Source: Clostridiales bacterium (GTDB lineage Bacteria > Bacillota > Clostridia > Oscillospirales > Oscillospiraceae). Taken from it: a DNA stretch of 42,448 nt. The DNA lies in contig JALFOM010000030.1 of NCBI GenBank assembly GCA_022782265.1, forward strand, positions 1 to 42,448, read 5' to 3'. The notes beneath the pieces were generated by a model, which was given only the letters and a program-made list of their open reading frames with translations, was not told the DNA's origin and did not search any database. This document shows, one piece after another, positions 7,688 through 14,875 of this stretch; positions within the stretch are counted from its first letter, which is position 1, and every line of letters starts with the position of its first letter. Position numbers and translations under genes: made by a program.

Positions 7688-8584
7688 TCACCAGATCACA
7701 TCCGTCCAGCGCTGGGCAATGATGTCCTCCATTTCCGTAGGCGCGAAGATCTGACAGCTGTCTTCATCCCGGCTCACGACCTGGCGCGTCACATTGTCCT
7801 GATTCTGTGTCTCAATGATCAGGTACTCTGCGCCGCCGCAGGGCCGGATCTCCTCCGGCAGCGTCTCCGGCGTGTAGTCGTCCGCCTGTAATAGCTCACT
7901 GTCTTTTGACATATGAAGTACCCGGTACCGCTCGGGCAGCTCCGCGCCGCAGAAGCTGACTTCCGTTCTCATGCTGTACCGCTGGGCCTTACCGTCCACA
8001 GTGGTAGTGTATTCACCGCTCATCGTCTGGGTCATGCTCATGCCTTCGGTTATGTTCGATGAGATGCCGCTCCCGGCGGTCAGGTACACCCGGCCCTCGC
8101 TGTCCTGATACACCGGATTGACGTAAAACGCTTCTGTTCCGCCGCACTGGACGTACACAGTACCGGTATACTCATTGCTTGTGCCCTCATCGCTGACTAC
8201 GGTGGACAGGTACAGTTCCATGGGTCCAATGCTGTAAGATGCGCTGTAAGGCACGCCGTCCTGCTCCCACTGTACAAAAAATGCGCCCATGCCCTCCGTT
8301 CCGAAGTCATAGCCCTCGTCGGTTTTCTCCGCGTAGAGCCGGCCTTCATACTTTGCCATGTCCTCCGGGGAGATCTCCCCGCCGCCGTTTATAACGGTGT
8401 TCAGATTATCCTCAAGGTAGCTTTCAAAATTGAAGAGATCCAGATACTCCCGGGTGATAAACACGCCGACCATCATATCCTGATCCATGCCGGTCCCCTC
8501 CTCCGCCTCCGGACGGGCCAGAGCGCAGCCGGACAGCAGACACAGGGCCAGCAGCAGGGCAAAAATCTTATTCTTCTTTTTCAT
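7688..8584 (-). CDS. Lipoprotein of unknown function
   Basis: A 298-residue secreted lipoprotein: MKKKNKIFALLLALCLLSGCALA is a signal peptide with lipobox LSGC, so the mature protein starts at that Cys and sits on the outer face of the membrane. The remainder is a soluble domain rich in Tyr, Thr and acidic residues with no motif I know. The start overlaps the 3' end of the XRE regulator gene by 17 bases, so it is the last gene of the operon membrane protein - regulator - lipoprotein. Its job is probably tied to the membrane protein two genes upstream, but the sequence does not say how. Confidence 0.85.
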   Translation of the reverse strand: MKKKNKIFALLLALCLLSGCALARPEAEEGTGMDQDMMVGVFITREYLDLFNFESYLEDNLNTVINGGGEISPEDMAKYEGRLYAEKTDEGYDFGTEGMGAFFVQWEQDGVPYSASYSIGPMELYLSTVVSDEGTSNEYTGTVYVQCGGTEAFYVNPVYQDSEGRVYLTAGSGISSNITEGMSMTQTMSGEYTTTVDGKAQRYSMRTEVSFCGAELPERYRVLHMSKDSELLQADDYTPETLPEEIRPCGGAEYLIIETQNQDNVTRQVVSRDEDSCQIFAPTEMEDIIAQRWTDVIW

Positions 8585-8801
8585 CTTCCGCCTCCAGATT
8601 GCCGTCGAATTTCAAAATATCCCCCACATCGCAGTCCAGATAATAGCAGATGCGGTTGATGGTGCCGAACCGGACGCCTTTGGCCTTGCCGCTGCGCAGG
8701 ATGGAAAGGTTCGCCTCCGTTATGCCCACCTTGGCGCAAAGCTCCTTTGCCGTCATCCCCCGGCTGCGCAGCACCTCGTCAAGATACACGCGTATCGCCA
8801 T
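8568..8801 (-). CDS. XRE-family (YozG-like) transcriptional regulator
   Basis: A 77-residue Cro/C1-type helix-turn-helix protein. The HTH is MTAKELCAKVGITEANLSILRSGK (helices 2-3), followed by FGTINRICYYLDCDVGDILKF, the closing helices of the small HTH_26/YozG group that have no extra effector domain. Such regulators are usually paired with a DUF2975 membrane protein, and one lies 9 bases upstream here. Paired 19-bp inverted repeats flank the -10 of the operon promoter and are the likely binding sites (inference). Confidence 0.9.
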   Translation of the reverse strand: MAIRVYLDEVLRSRGMTAKELCAKVGITEANLSILRSGKAKGVRFGTINRICYYLDCDVGDILKFDGNLEAEDEKEE

Positions 8802-8810
8802 ACCCTCACC

Positions 8811-9752
8811 TCAGACAAACAGGTCGTTGTCCTCTTTCAGCTGCTTGCTCTCGCCCAGAAGCCGGGAGAGAAGCAGGGCCGCCAGGGCCACAGCCACGGA
8901 CGAAACAGGAAATTCCACCTCGAAGCTGACGGACCGGAGCTGCGGGGCCAGGACCAGCTGAAGCAGATACACTCCGGCGCAGAGCAGCACTTCCGCCGTC
9001 AAAGCAGCGCGGCAGAAACGGGCAAGCCGCCGGGAGAGGATCAGCGTCTCTTCCGAATACCTGTCCTCCACCGCCGCGTCCAGCAGCTTCCGGGAGAGAT
9101 GCAGCGCCACAAGGCTCAGCCCACAGGGCACAGCCGCCGCCACTGCACGAAGGATAATGACAAACCAGCTCAGCCCCAGCCCAGTGTGCACCGTATTTGC
9201 CTCATTCAGCGCCCTGACCTCCCCGACTGCCTCCGCCGGGAACTGATAGAACAGGCAGAACACATATACCGCCGCCAGTGCAAATAAAACCAGTTTCCCG
9301 CACTTTTCCGCGCCCCGCTTCCCCTCAAAGGCCAGCCGAAGCAGGACCAGCACCAGCCAGGCGGCGATCAGCACCCAGACAAGACCGTTCAGCGCAGGCT
9401 TCGCCATCAGGGAATACCTGGCTTCCGCCATGGCGGGATTGATCAGCAGGTAAAGAGAATAAAACAGCGCCGCAGACGCCGCCGGAAGCAGCAGGTCCTC
9501 CGCAAAACACTTCCCTTTCAGCCACCGGAAAAGGCACAGCCCCGCCGGAAGAAGGCAGATCAGGACATAGAGCACGATAGCCAAAGCGTTTCCCGCGCCG
9601 CCGGACAGAGATAAACGGCGCAGCCAGTTGCCGATGGGCGCCAGCGGGAAAGAGAGCACTGCCTCCGCACTGCCGCCCAGGGCACAGAGAAGTACGCAGA
9701 GCGCCGCTTCCGCCCCAAGGGCGGCTGTCATCAGTTTATTTTTCATATTCAC
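8811..9752 (-). CDS. DUF2975-like integral membrane protein
   Basis: A 313-residue protein with about eight hydrophobic segments. The last stretch (LLLSRLLGESKQLKEDNDLFV) matches the distinctive C-terminal LKEENDLTV-type ending of DUF2975 proteins, and the gene order (DUF2975 followed by a short XRE regulator) is the standard one for that family. It is longer than typical DUF2975 proteins (about 150-190 residues), with an apparently duplicated or extended N-terminal membrane region. Function of the family is unknown; suggestions in the literature are limited to membrane-linked regulation. Start ATG 9752 has GGAG about eight bases upstream. Confidence 0.75.
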   Translation of the reverse strand: MNMKNKLMTAALGAEAALCVLLCALGGSAEAVLSFPLAPIGNWLRRLSLSGGAGNALAIVLYVLICLLPAGLCLFRWLKGKCFAEDLLLPAASAALFYSLYLLINPAMAEARYSLMAKPALNGLVWVLIAAWLVLVLLRLAFEGKRGAEKCGKLVLFALAAVYVFCLFYQFPAEAVGEVRALNEANTVHTGLGLSWFVIILRAVAAAVPCGLSLVALHLSRKLLDAAVEDRYSEETLILSRRLARFCRAALTAEVLLCAGVYLLQLVLAPQLRSVSFEVEFPVSSVAVALAALLLSRLLGESKQLKEDNDLFV

Positions 9753-9761
9753 CGCTCCTGA

Positions 9762-9814
9762 ATTATTGTTTTACGATAATCATCATAACAGCAGAATTAT
9801 TGTTTGTCAATAAT
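9762..9814 (-). promoter_or_regulatory. Operon promoter with two 19-bp inverted-repeat operators
   Basis: Minus-strand promoter TTGACA (9805-9810), 17-bp spacer, TATGAT (9782-9787). ATTATTGTTTGTCAATAAT (9796-9814, perfect arms ATTATTG/CAATAAT) covers the -35, and ATTATTGTTTTACGATAAT (9762-9780, one mismatch) lies just past the -10; centres are 34 bp apart. A repressor bound to both would block the promoter. Confidence 0.75.
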
Positions 9815-9827
9815 TTTTTATCAGTGA

Positions 9828-9861
9828 AAAAGCCTTTCCGGCTTATATCGGAAAGGCTTTT
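9828..9861 (-). terminator. Terminator of second two-component operon
   Basis: Stem AAAAGCCTTTCCG (9828-9840) / CGGAAAGGCTTTT (9849-9861), abutting the kinase stop codon at 9862, with a T-run on the minus strand. It separates this operon from the upstream-reading neighbour. Confidence 0.85.
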
Positions 9862-11175
9862 TTACTTTACCGGCAGAGAGAACTCCGCGGCAAAATGGCT
9901 CTCGTCCCGGCGGGTGGTAAAGCCGCCGTGCATGTGCTCCATGATCTTCTGGCAGGTGCGCAGGCCGATTTTCGTGCTCTCCACCGGGTTTGTCAGCACC
10001 GCGATATTGTTGGACATGCAGAAGCTCAGCTGCCCACCGCTCACCTCACAAATGAACATCACCGGGCGGGACTTGTCCGCGTATTTCCGGGCGTTGGACA
10101 CCAAATTGTCCATAACCCGCTTTAAATACATGGGGTCTGCCTGGACGGTGTACTGCCCCTGAATATCAATGCGGTTCACCGCAAAGCCGGCGTCCAGCAG
10201 GTCAAACTCCGCCTCGCCCATCAGCTGCTCCATCAGTATTCCCGCGTCGTAGTCCTCCAGCTCCATATTGGGCCGGGATGAGCCGAACATGAGGAAATAC
10301 TTGAACAGATCGTCCGTCATGTCCTTGAGCTTCATGGCCTTCTCATAGGACATGGCCGCCAGCTCCTGCTCCCGCTCCGGCAGGGCGCCGCTGTCCCGCA
10401 GCAGCTCCAGATAGCCGATCATGCTGGTCATGGGGGTACGGATATCGTGGGACAGGGCGGTGATCAGCTCCGCATTGGCCTCCCAGGCCTTCTTTTCGCT
10501 GCCCATCCGCTGAATCACCGAGCGGCGCATGTTGTCCATATCCCCGGCAAGCTTGGCGATTTCATCCTCGCCGCCGGCCTCGATGGGCCGTTCCAGATCC
10601 CCCGCGCTGACCTCCGCCGCCTCCCGGGACAGGGAGATGATGCGCATGGTGACACGGCGCACATAGGCAAGCATCACCGCGATAAAGGTGACGCTGGCCA
10701 GGGCCGCCGCCAGCACGTTATTGACCCAGTATTCCCGCACCTCGGAGGAGTCGCTGATAGCGATCTGATAGGTGCCGTCGGCAAAGCGCAGAGGATAGAG
10801 CTTGCCGTACTGGCCGGAATACTGCTCAGCGGAGTTCATGCCCGGCTCCGGTGGCCCGGACTGGCCGCCGCCGGCGCGAAAGGCGCCGTCCTTGCTGCCG
10901 TAGACCAGAATGGTCACATATTCATGCTTCGCCGTCCAGCGGGCGATGGCCGCGCTGTCTCTGCCGGAGACCTGATTTGCGTTGACCCAGGAGCTGAAGG
11001 AGGAATAGATCTCCGCTTTCCGGGCGGAAACCGACTCCTTGCTCATATATAAATGCTCCACCGTGTAGCGCCCCACGCCGCTGACGGTGAAAAAAACCGC
11101 CAGGCCGCAAAGAAACGACAGCAGCAGAGACAGCAGCACCTTGGCGCTGAGGGAGGCTTTGATCTTCTTAATCAA
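9862..11175 (-). CDS. Sensor histidine kinase with atypical ATP-binding motifs
   Basis: A 437-residue membrane kinase: TM1 about 12-33, extracellular region of ~115 residues, TM2 about 152-172, HAMP (ISLSREAAEVSAGDLERPI), then His243 in ALSHDIRTPMTSMIGYLELL, a canonical phosphoacceptor helix. The ATPase domain keeps the N box (NLVSNARKYA), but where G1 (DxGxG) should be it reads CMSNNIAVLTNPVESTKIGLRTCQKIMEHMHGG, with only a short G2-like IGLRTC. Kinases of this type (VanS/BceS-like groups of Firmicutes) are known to use reduced lids. Its start overlaps the end of the regulator gene by 8 bases, so they are coexpressed. The likely target is the divergent solute-binding lipoprotein gene (inference). 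Confidence 0.93.
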   Translation of the reverse strand: MIKKIKASLSAKVLLSLLLSFLCGLAVFFTVSGVGRYTVEHLYMSKESVSARKAEIYSSFSSWVNANQVSGRDSAAIARWTAKHEYVTILVYGSKDGAFRAGGGQSGPPEPGMNSAEQYSGQYGKLYPLRFADGTYQIAISDSSEVREYWVNNVLAAALASVTFIAVMLAYVRRVTMRIISLSREAAEVSAGDLERPIEAGGEDEIAKLAGDMDNMRRSVIQRMGSEKKAWEANAELITALSHDIRTPMTSMIGYLELLRDSGALPEREQELAAMSYEKAMKLKDMTDDLFKYFLMFGSSRPNMELEDYDAGILMEQLMGEAEFDLLDAGFAVNRIDIQGQYTVQADPMYLKRVMDNLVSNARKYADKSRPVMFICEVSGGQLSFCMSNNIAVLTNPVESTKIGLRTCQKIMEHMHGGFTTRRDESHFAAEFSLPVK

Positions 11176-11857
11176 TCTGATAGCCCTTTCCCCACACGGT
11201 GCGGATGATTTTGGGGCTGGAGGGATTGGCTTCGATCTTACGGCGCAGGTTCAGCACATGGACCATGACGGTGTTGCCGGAGCCGGGCAGGAATCTTTCC
11301 TTCCACACCGCCTCATAAAGCTCCTGGGCGGTGACGGTCTTGCCCCGGTTGCGGAGCATATATTCCAGTATGGCATATTCCGTGTCCGTCAGCAGCACGG
11401 GCTTTCCGGCGCTGGTGACGCTGCGGGAGCCAAAATCCACCTCCAGATCCTCGATGGCCAGGGCCGCCTCCGGCTTGCCCTGGTACTCCTTATACCGGCG
11501 GAGCAGGGAGCCCACCTTTGCCAGCAGCTCCTCCTGGGAGAAGGGCTTGGAGAGAAAGTCGTCCCCGCCGCTGCTGTAAGCGGAGATGCGGTCAGCCTGG
11601 GCGGACTTGGCCGTAAGGAAAAGCACGGGAGCGTTGGAAAACCCCCGCAGGGCGTCGCAGGTCTCATAGCCGCTCATGCCGGGCATCATCACGTCCAGGA
11701 TGACCAGGTCTGTGTCCGGGTGGCCCCGGAGATATTCAACAGCGCCGGCGCCGTCCGCCGCCTCGCTCACCTCATAGCGCTCCTGTAGGAGCAGGCGCAG
11801 CACATTGCGGATATCGGTATCGTCGTCAACAATTAAAATGTTCGATTTCTTAGGCAT
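11168..11857 (-). CDS. OmpR-family response regulator
   Basis: A 229-residue regulator. The receiver has DDD at residues 11-13, phosphoacceptor Asp55 in VILDVMMPGMSG, Thr in LFLTAKS and Lys in SKPFSQEELLAKV; the C-terminal winged helix ends NTVMVHVLNLRRKIEANPSSPKIIRTVWGKGYQID, a standard OmpR/VanR DNA-binding domain. Start ATG 11857 has GAGGTG seven bases upstream. It reads divergently from the propeller-SBP lipoprotein gene; the spacer between them holds TTAAGA direct repeats that I propose as its binding site. Confidence 0.95.
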   Translation of the reverse strand: MPKKSNILIVDDDTDIRNVLRLLLQERYEVSEAADGAGAVEYLRGHPDTDLVILDVMMPGMSGYETCDALRGFSNAPVLFLTAKSAQADRISAYSSGGDDFLSKPFSQEELLAKVGSLLRRYKEYQGKPEAALAIEDLEVDFGSRSVTSAGKPVLLTDTEYAILEYMLRNRGKTVTAQELYEAVWKERFLPGSGNTVMVHVLNLRRKIEANPSSPKIIRTVWGKGYQID

Positions 11858-11875
11858 TTGATCACCTCTTCTGGC

Positions 11876-11903
11876 ATTGTATCACATTTTTGTCTTTTCA
11901 CAA
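11876..11903 (-). promoter_or_regulatory. Promoter of second two-component operon
   Basis: Minus-strand -35 TTGTGA (11898-11903), 16-bp spacer, -10 TACAAT (11876-11881), followed by a short leader to the SD. Confidence 0.6.
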
Positions 11904-11919
11904 CGAAAAAAACAAAGAT

Positions 11920-11962
11920 TTAAGAAACCTTAAGAGACAGAGGCGTACAGATGTGGTACAAT
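11920..11962 (+). promoter_or_regulatory. Promoter of propeller-SBP lipoprotein with TTAAGA direct repeat
   Basis: TTAAGA at 11920-11925 and 11930-11935 (10-bp period) lies just before a weak -35 (GAGACA, 11934-11939); spacer 17; -10 TACAAT (11957-11962). A poor -35 next to direct repeats fits activation by an OmpR-type regulator. A matching box occurs at 27405-27420. Confidence 0.65.
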
Positions 11963-11974
11963 GCAGGCGTAACA

Positions 11975-12014
11975 CTCCCACAGCCAGGTTTTTCCGGCTT
12001 TTTTCAGGTGGGAG
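11975..12014 (+). promoter_or_regulatory. Structured leader, possible attenuator
   Basis: Outer arms CTCCCAC (11975-11981) / GTGGGAG (12008-12014) enclose an inner hairpin AGCCAGG-T5-CCGGCT (11982-11999) that runs into six T (11999-12004), an intrinsic-terminator shape. The two structures can coexist, so switching is not certain. No known riboswitch is recognised. Confidence 0.4.
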
Positions 12015-12049
12015 CCTGTACTGTAATTTTTCTCAATGGAGGATAAAAT

Positions 12050-14455
12050 ATGAAGAAAAGCAAAAACATTCTGGCCCTGATTCTGGCAGCGGTCATGCTG
12101 CTGGCGCTCACGGCCTGCGGCAAGGACGGTGAGCAGGGCAGCGCCCCCAGCAATACCCCCACTCCCGAATTTGTCTATACCTCAAGCTACAAGACCCTCT
12201 CCACCGGCACAAACGGGATGAGCGCGCAGCTCTTCACCGAGGACGGCTTCTACTCCGTGGAATCCGAGAAGGTGGGCGAGAAGGAGCATGACCAGCCTGC
12301 CGAATGGGAAGGCCAGTACGACATTTATGAGGAGGCCATCTACTTTGTCGGTTTCGACGGCAGCAGGACCAAGCTTGCAGACTATGAGCCTGTCCGCCCG
12401 GATTCCGACATGGAAGGCCATGATTACGGCAGCTACATCAGCGCCCTCATCCAGGGCCAGGACGGCCAGCTCATCACCCTGGACGACACCTGGGACAACT
12501 GGAACGACGCTCCCGAGGGTGTGGAGATGTACACTGACGAATGGTACAGCTACTCCCAGTATGAGGAGCATTACTATTTCCGCGTGCTGGACGCCACCGG
12601 CAAGGAGCTCTCCCGCAGTGAGCTGAACATAAACACCGCTGACGGCGGCTATTTCTCCCCCTACTCCATGATCGCCGGTGAGGACGGCACTGTGATCTGC
12701 TGCTGCGATCAGGGCATCATCGGCTTTGATCCCGCCACCGGCGAGCAGCTGTTCACCATTGAGATGAGCAACTACCCCGACAAGCTCATCCGCCTGAACG
12801 ACGGCCGGGTGGTGGTCTCCAACTGGGGCGAGAGCGGCAACCAACTCACCGTGGTGGATGTGGCAGCCAAAGCCCTGGGCGAGAACATTCCCTTTGACGG
12901 CGACACCTATAACACCGTCAGCGGCAGCGGCGAATACGACCTGTATTTCACCAGCGGCTCCAACTTCTACGGCTACAAGCTGGAAAATCAGGAAAAGACC
13001 AAGCTCTTCAACTGGATCAGCTGCGATGTGAACAATGACAACCTGTCCGGCTTCACCGTCAATGCCGAGGGTCAGGTTCTTGGTCTGATCAACTCCTGGG
13101 ACAGAAATTACGAAAACTGCACCTGCGAGCTGGTCACTATCTCCAAGCAGCCCTATGACCCCAGCACGGAAAAGACCGTGCTGACCCTGGCCACCCAGTA
13201 CGTCAACTGGAACGACCGGGACACCATCATCAATTTCAACCGCAACAGCGACAAGTACCGCATTGAGGTTCTGGATTACTCCGAGTACAACACCGAGGAC
13301 GACTATGAAGCGGGCCTGACCAAGCTGAAGACCGAGATCATGGCCGGCAACCTGCCCGACATCATCTGTCTCAACGGCCTGGACGGCAGCCTGCTCTCCG
13401 CCAAGGGGCTGATCGTGGACCTGTACCCCTACATGGACGCAGACAGCGAATTCAGCCGCGACGACTTCTTCCCCAACGTGCTGAAGGCCGTGGAGGAAAA
13501 CGGCAAGCTCTACTCCACCGTGGGCAGCTTCTACATCCAGACCGTGGCCGGCGCCAGCTCTGTGGTGGGCACTGAGCCGGGCTGGACCTACGCGGACCTG
13601 GAGGCGGCTCTGGCCACCATGCCCGAGGGCTGCGAGATCTTTGACCACTACACCACCAGGGACGACATTCTCCAGACCAGCCTGATGCTGGACATGGACG
13701 ACTATGTGAACTGGAGTACCGGCGAATGCAATTTTGACTCCCAGCAGTTCATTGACCTGCTGAACTTTGCCAACAAGTTCCCTGGGGAGTTTGACTGGGA
13801 TAATTACGAATGGTCCGAGGAGGATGACTCCTGGAACCGCATTGCCCAGGGCAAGCAGATGCTGATCAGCGCCAACATCTCCGACTTTGACTCCTCCATC
13901 CTCCAGTATCAGTCCCTGTTCGGCGGGGATATCGACGATGTGACCTTCATCGGCTTCCCCACCAATAACGGCGTGGGCAGCATGCTGGGCATTGACTCCG
14001 GCTATGCCATCAGCAAAAACTGCAAGGATCCCGAGGGCGCATGGCAGTTCCTGCGCAGCTTCTTCACCGAGGATTTCCAGGAAGGTCTGTGGAACTTCCC
14101 CAGCAACAGGAAGGCCTTTGACGCTAAGCTCAAGGAAGCCATGACTCCCGTATACATGACCGATGCCGATGGCAACTACATTCTGGACGAGAACGGCAAC
14201 AAGATCGAAGAGAGCCAGGGCGGCTTCGGCTGGGGTGACGGCGCGATGGTGGATATCTACGCCATGACCCAGGAGCAGGCCGACAAGCTGATGGAGCTGA
14301 TCGAGAGCACCGACAAGGTGGCCAATTACGACAGTGCCATCTATGACATTGTCACCGAGCAGGCCGCCGCCTTCTTTGCCGGACAGAAGTCCGCCGAAGA
14401 GGTCGCCAAGCTGGTGCAGAGCAAGGCCAATATCTTCGTCAACGAACAAAGATGA
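12050..14455 (+). CDS. Beta-propeller-like / extracellular solute-binding fusion lipoprotein
   Basis: An 801-residue lipoprotein: signal peptide with lipobox LTACG, anchored outside. Residues about 40-370 are beta-rich and repetitive (DGFYSVES, DGTVICCCDQGIIGFDPATGEQL, DGRVVVSNWG, EYDLYFTSGSNFYGYKLEN), which I read as a beta-propeller. Residues 374-800 form a family-1 type sugar-binding protein: KTVLTLATQYVNW start, LKTEIMAGNLPDIICL, VDLYPYMDAD, and EGAWQFLRSFFTED near the end. A normal SBP is about 430 residues, so this is a fusion. SD GGAGG precedes ATG 12050. Two sugar-type permeases follow after a 420-base gap. A paralogue lies at 27475. It could feed a transporter, sense a ligand for the adjacent kinase, or both. 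Confidence 0.85.
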   Translation: MKKSKNILALILAAVMLLALTACGKDGEQGSAPSNTPTPEFVYTSSYKTLSTGTNGMSAQLFTEDGFYSVESEKVGEKEHDQPAEWEGQYDIYEEAIYFVGFDGSRTKLADYEPVRPDSDMEGHDYGSYISALIQGQDGQLITLDDTWDNWNDAPEGVEMYTDEWYSYSQYEEHYYFRVLDATGKELSRSELNINTADGGYFSPYSMIAGEDGTVICCCDQGIIGFDPATGEQLFTIEMSNYPDKLIRLNDGRVVVSNWGESGNQLTVVDVAAKALGENIPFDGDTYNTVSGSGEYDLYFTSGSNFYGYKLENQEKTKLFNWISCDVNNDNLSGFTVNAEGQVLGLINSWDRNYENCTCELVTISKQPYDPSTEKTVLTLATQYVNWNDRDTIINFNRNSDKYRIEVLDYSEYNTEDDYEAGLTKLKTEIMAGNLPDIICLNGLDGSLLSAKGLIVDLYPYMDADSEFSRDDFFPNVLKAVEENGKLYSTVGSFYIQTVAGASSVVGTEPGWTYADLEAALATMPEGCEIFDHYTTRDDILQTSLMLDMDDYVNWSTGECNFDSQQFIDLLNFANKFPGEFDWDNYEWSEEDDSWNRIAQGKQMLISANISDFDSSILQYQSLFGGDIDDVTFIGFPTNNGVGSMLGIDSGYAISKNCKDPEGAWQFLRSFFTEDFQEGLWNFPSNRKAFDAKLKEAMTPVYMTDADGNYILDENGNKIEESQGGFGWGDGAMVDIYAMTQEQADKLMELIESTDKVANYDSAIYDIVTEQAAAFFAGQKSAEEVAKLVQSKANIFVNEQR

Positions 14456-14800
14456 CATCAGGGCGCAGGGCAAGCGGGCGACCGCAAGGGTCGCCCCTAC
14501 GCCTACCCTAAAATAATTACCGATTCAAAGCCCAATGCAGTGGGTTTGAATCGGGGAGGAAGAAGTCGCAGCGTGAAGAAAACATGCCGGTGGCATGTTC
14601 TTAGCGTAGACTGCGGCGGCTATGCTGCCGCAGGGAACCGAAACAGCGCACACATTCCGGAAAACGAAACGGAGCGAGTTTCTTCTAACGATGTAGGGGC
14701 GGCCCTGCGTGGCCGCCCGTGTTGATCTGCGTCGAAAACCGTGGGAAACGGGCCGCCACACAGGGCGGCCCCTACAGTCTCCTGGAAGATTGTCGGTTGC
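14456..14800. repeat. Cluster of intergenic hairpin repeats
   Basis: No gene is supported here. Consecutive inverted repeats: GGGCGACC-GCAA-GGGTCGCCC (14476-14496); CCGATTCAAAGCCCA / TGGGTTTGAATCGG (14520-14554); ACATGCC-GGT-GGCATGT near 14583; CTGCGGC...GCCGCAG near 14610-14635; and two long imperfect inverted copies beginning GTAGGGGCGGCCCTG (from 14694) and ending CAGGGCGGCCCCTAC (to 14775). The 61-codon open frames inside are by-products of the repeat. Confidence 0.7.
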
Positions 14801-14811
14801 TACGGCAGTAC

Positions 14812-14840
14812 TTGCGCGCAGCAACTACATGTAGTATAAT
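14812..14840 (+). promoter_or_regulatory. Promoter of the ABC permease operon
   Basis: -35 TTGCGC (14812-14817), 17-bp spacer, -10 TATAAT (14835-14840), 36 bases before the permease start. It implies the permeases can be expressed apart from the upstream SBP. Confidence 0.65.
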
Positions 14841-14875
14841 ATTCCCCAACGAAAACACAAAAAGCGGTAAAAGGT

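Noticed and set aside
12182-14473. 763-codon open frame on the minus strand
   Set aside because: It is the reverse shadow of the propeller-SBP gene; low-complexity Val/Gly/His composition, no SD, no family signature.
14520-14554. Possible tRNA fragment (GGTTTGAATCG)
   Set aside because: It is one arm of a 14-bp hairpin; no acceptor or anticodon arms surround it.
14540-14725. 61-codon open frame in the repeat cluster
   Set aside because: Lies entirely inside inverted repeats; similar translated fragments recur with such repeats in gut Firmicutes (from memory) and it has no SD.
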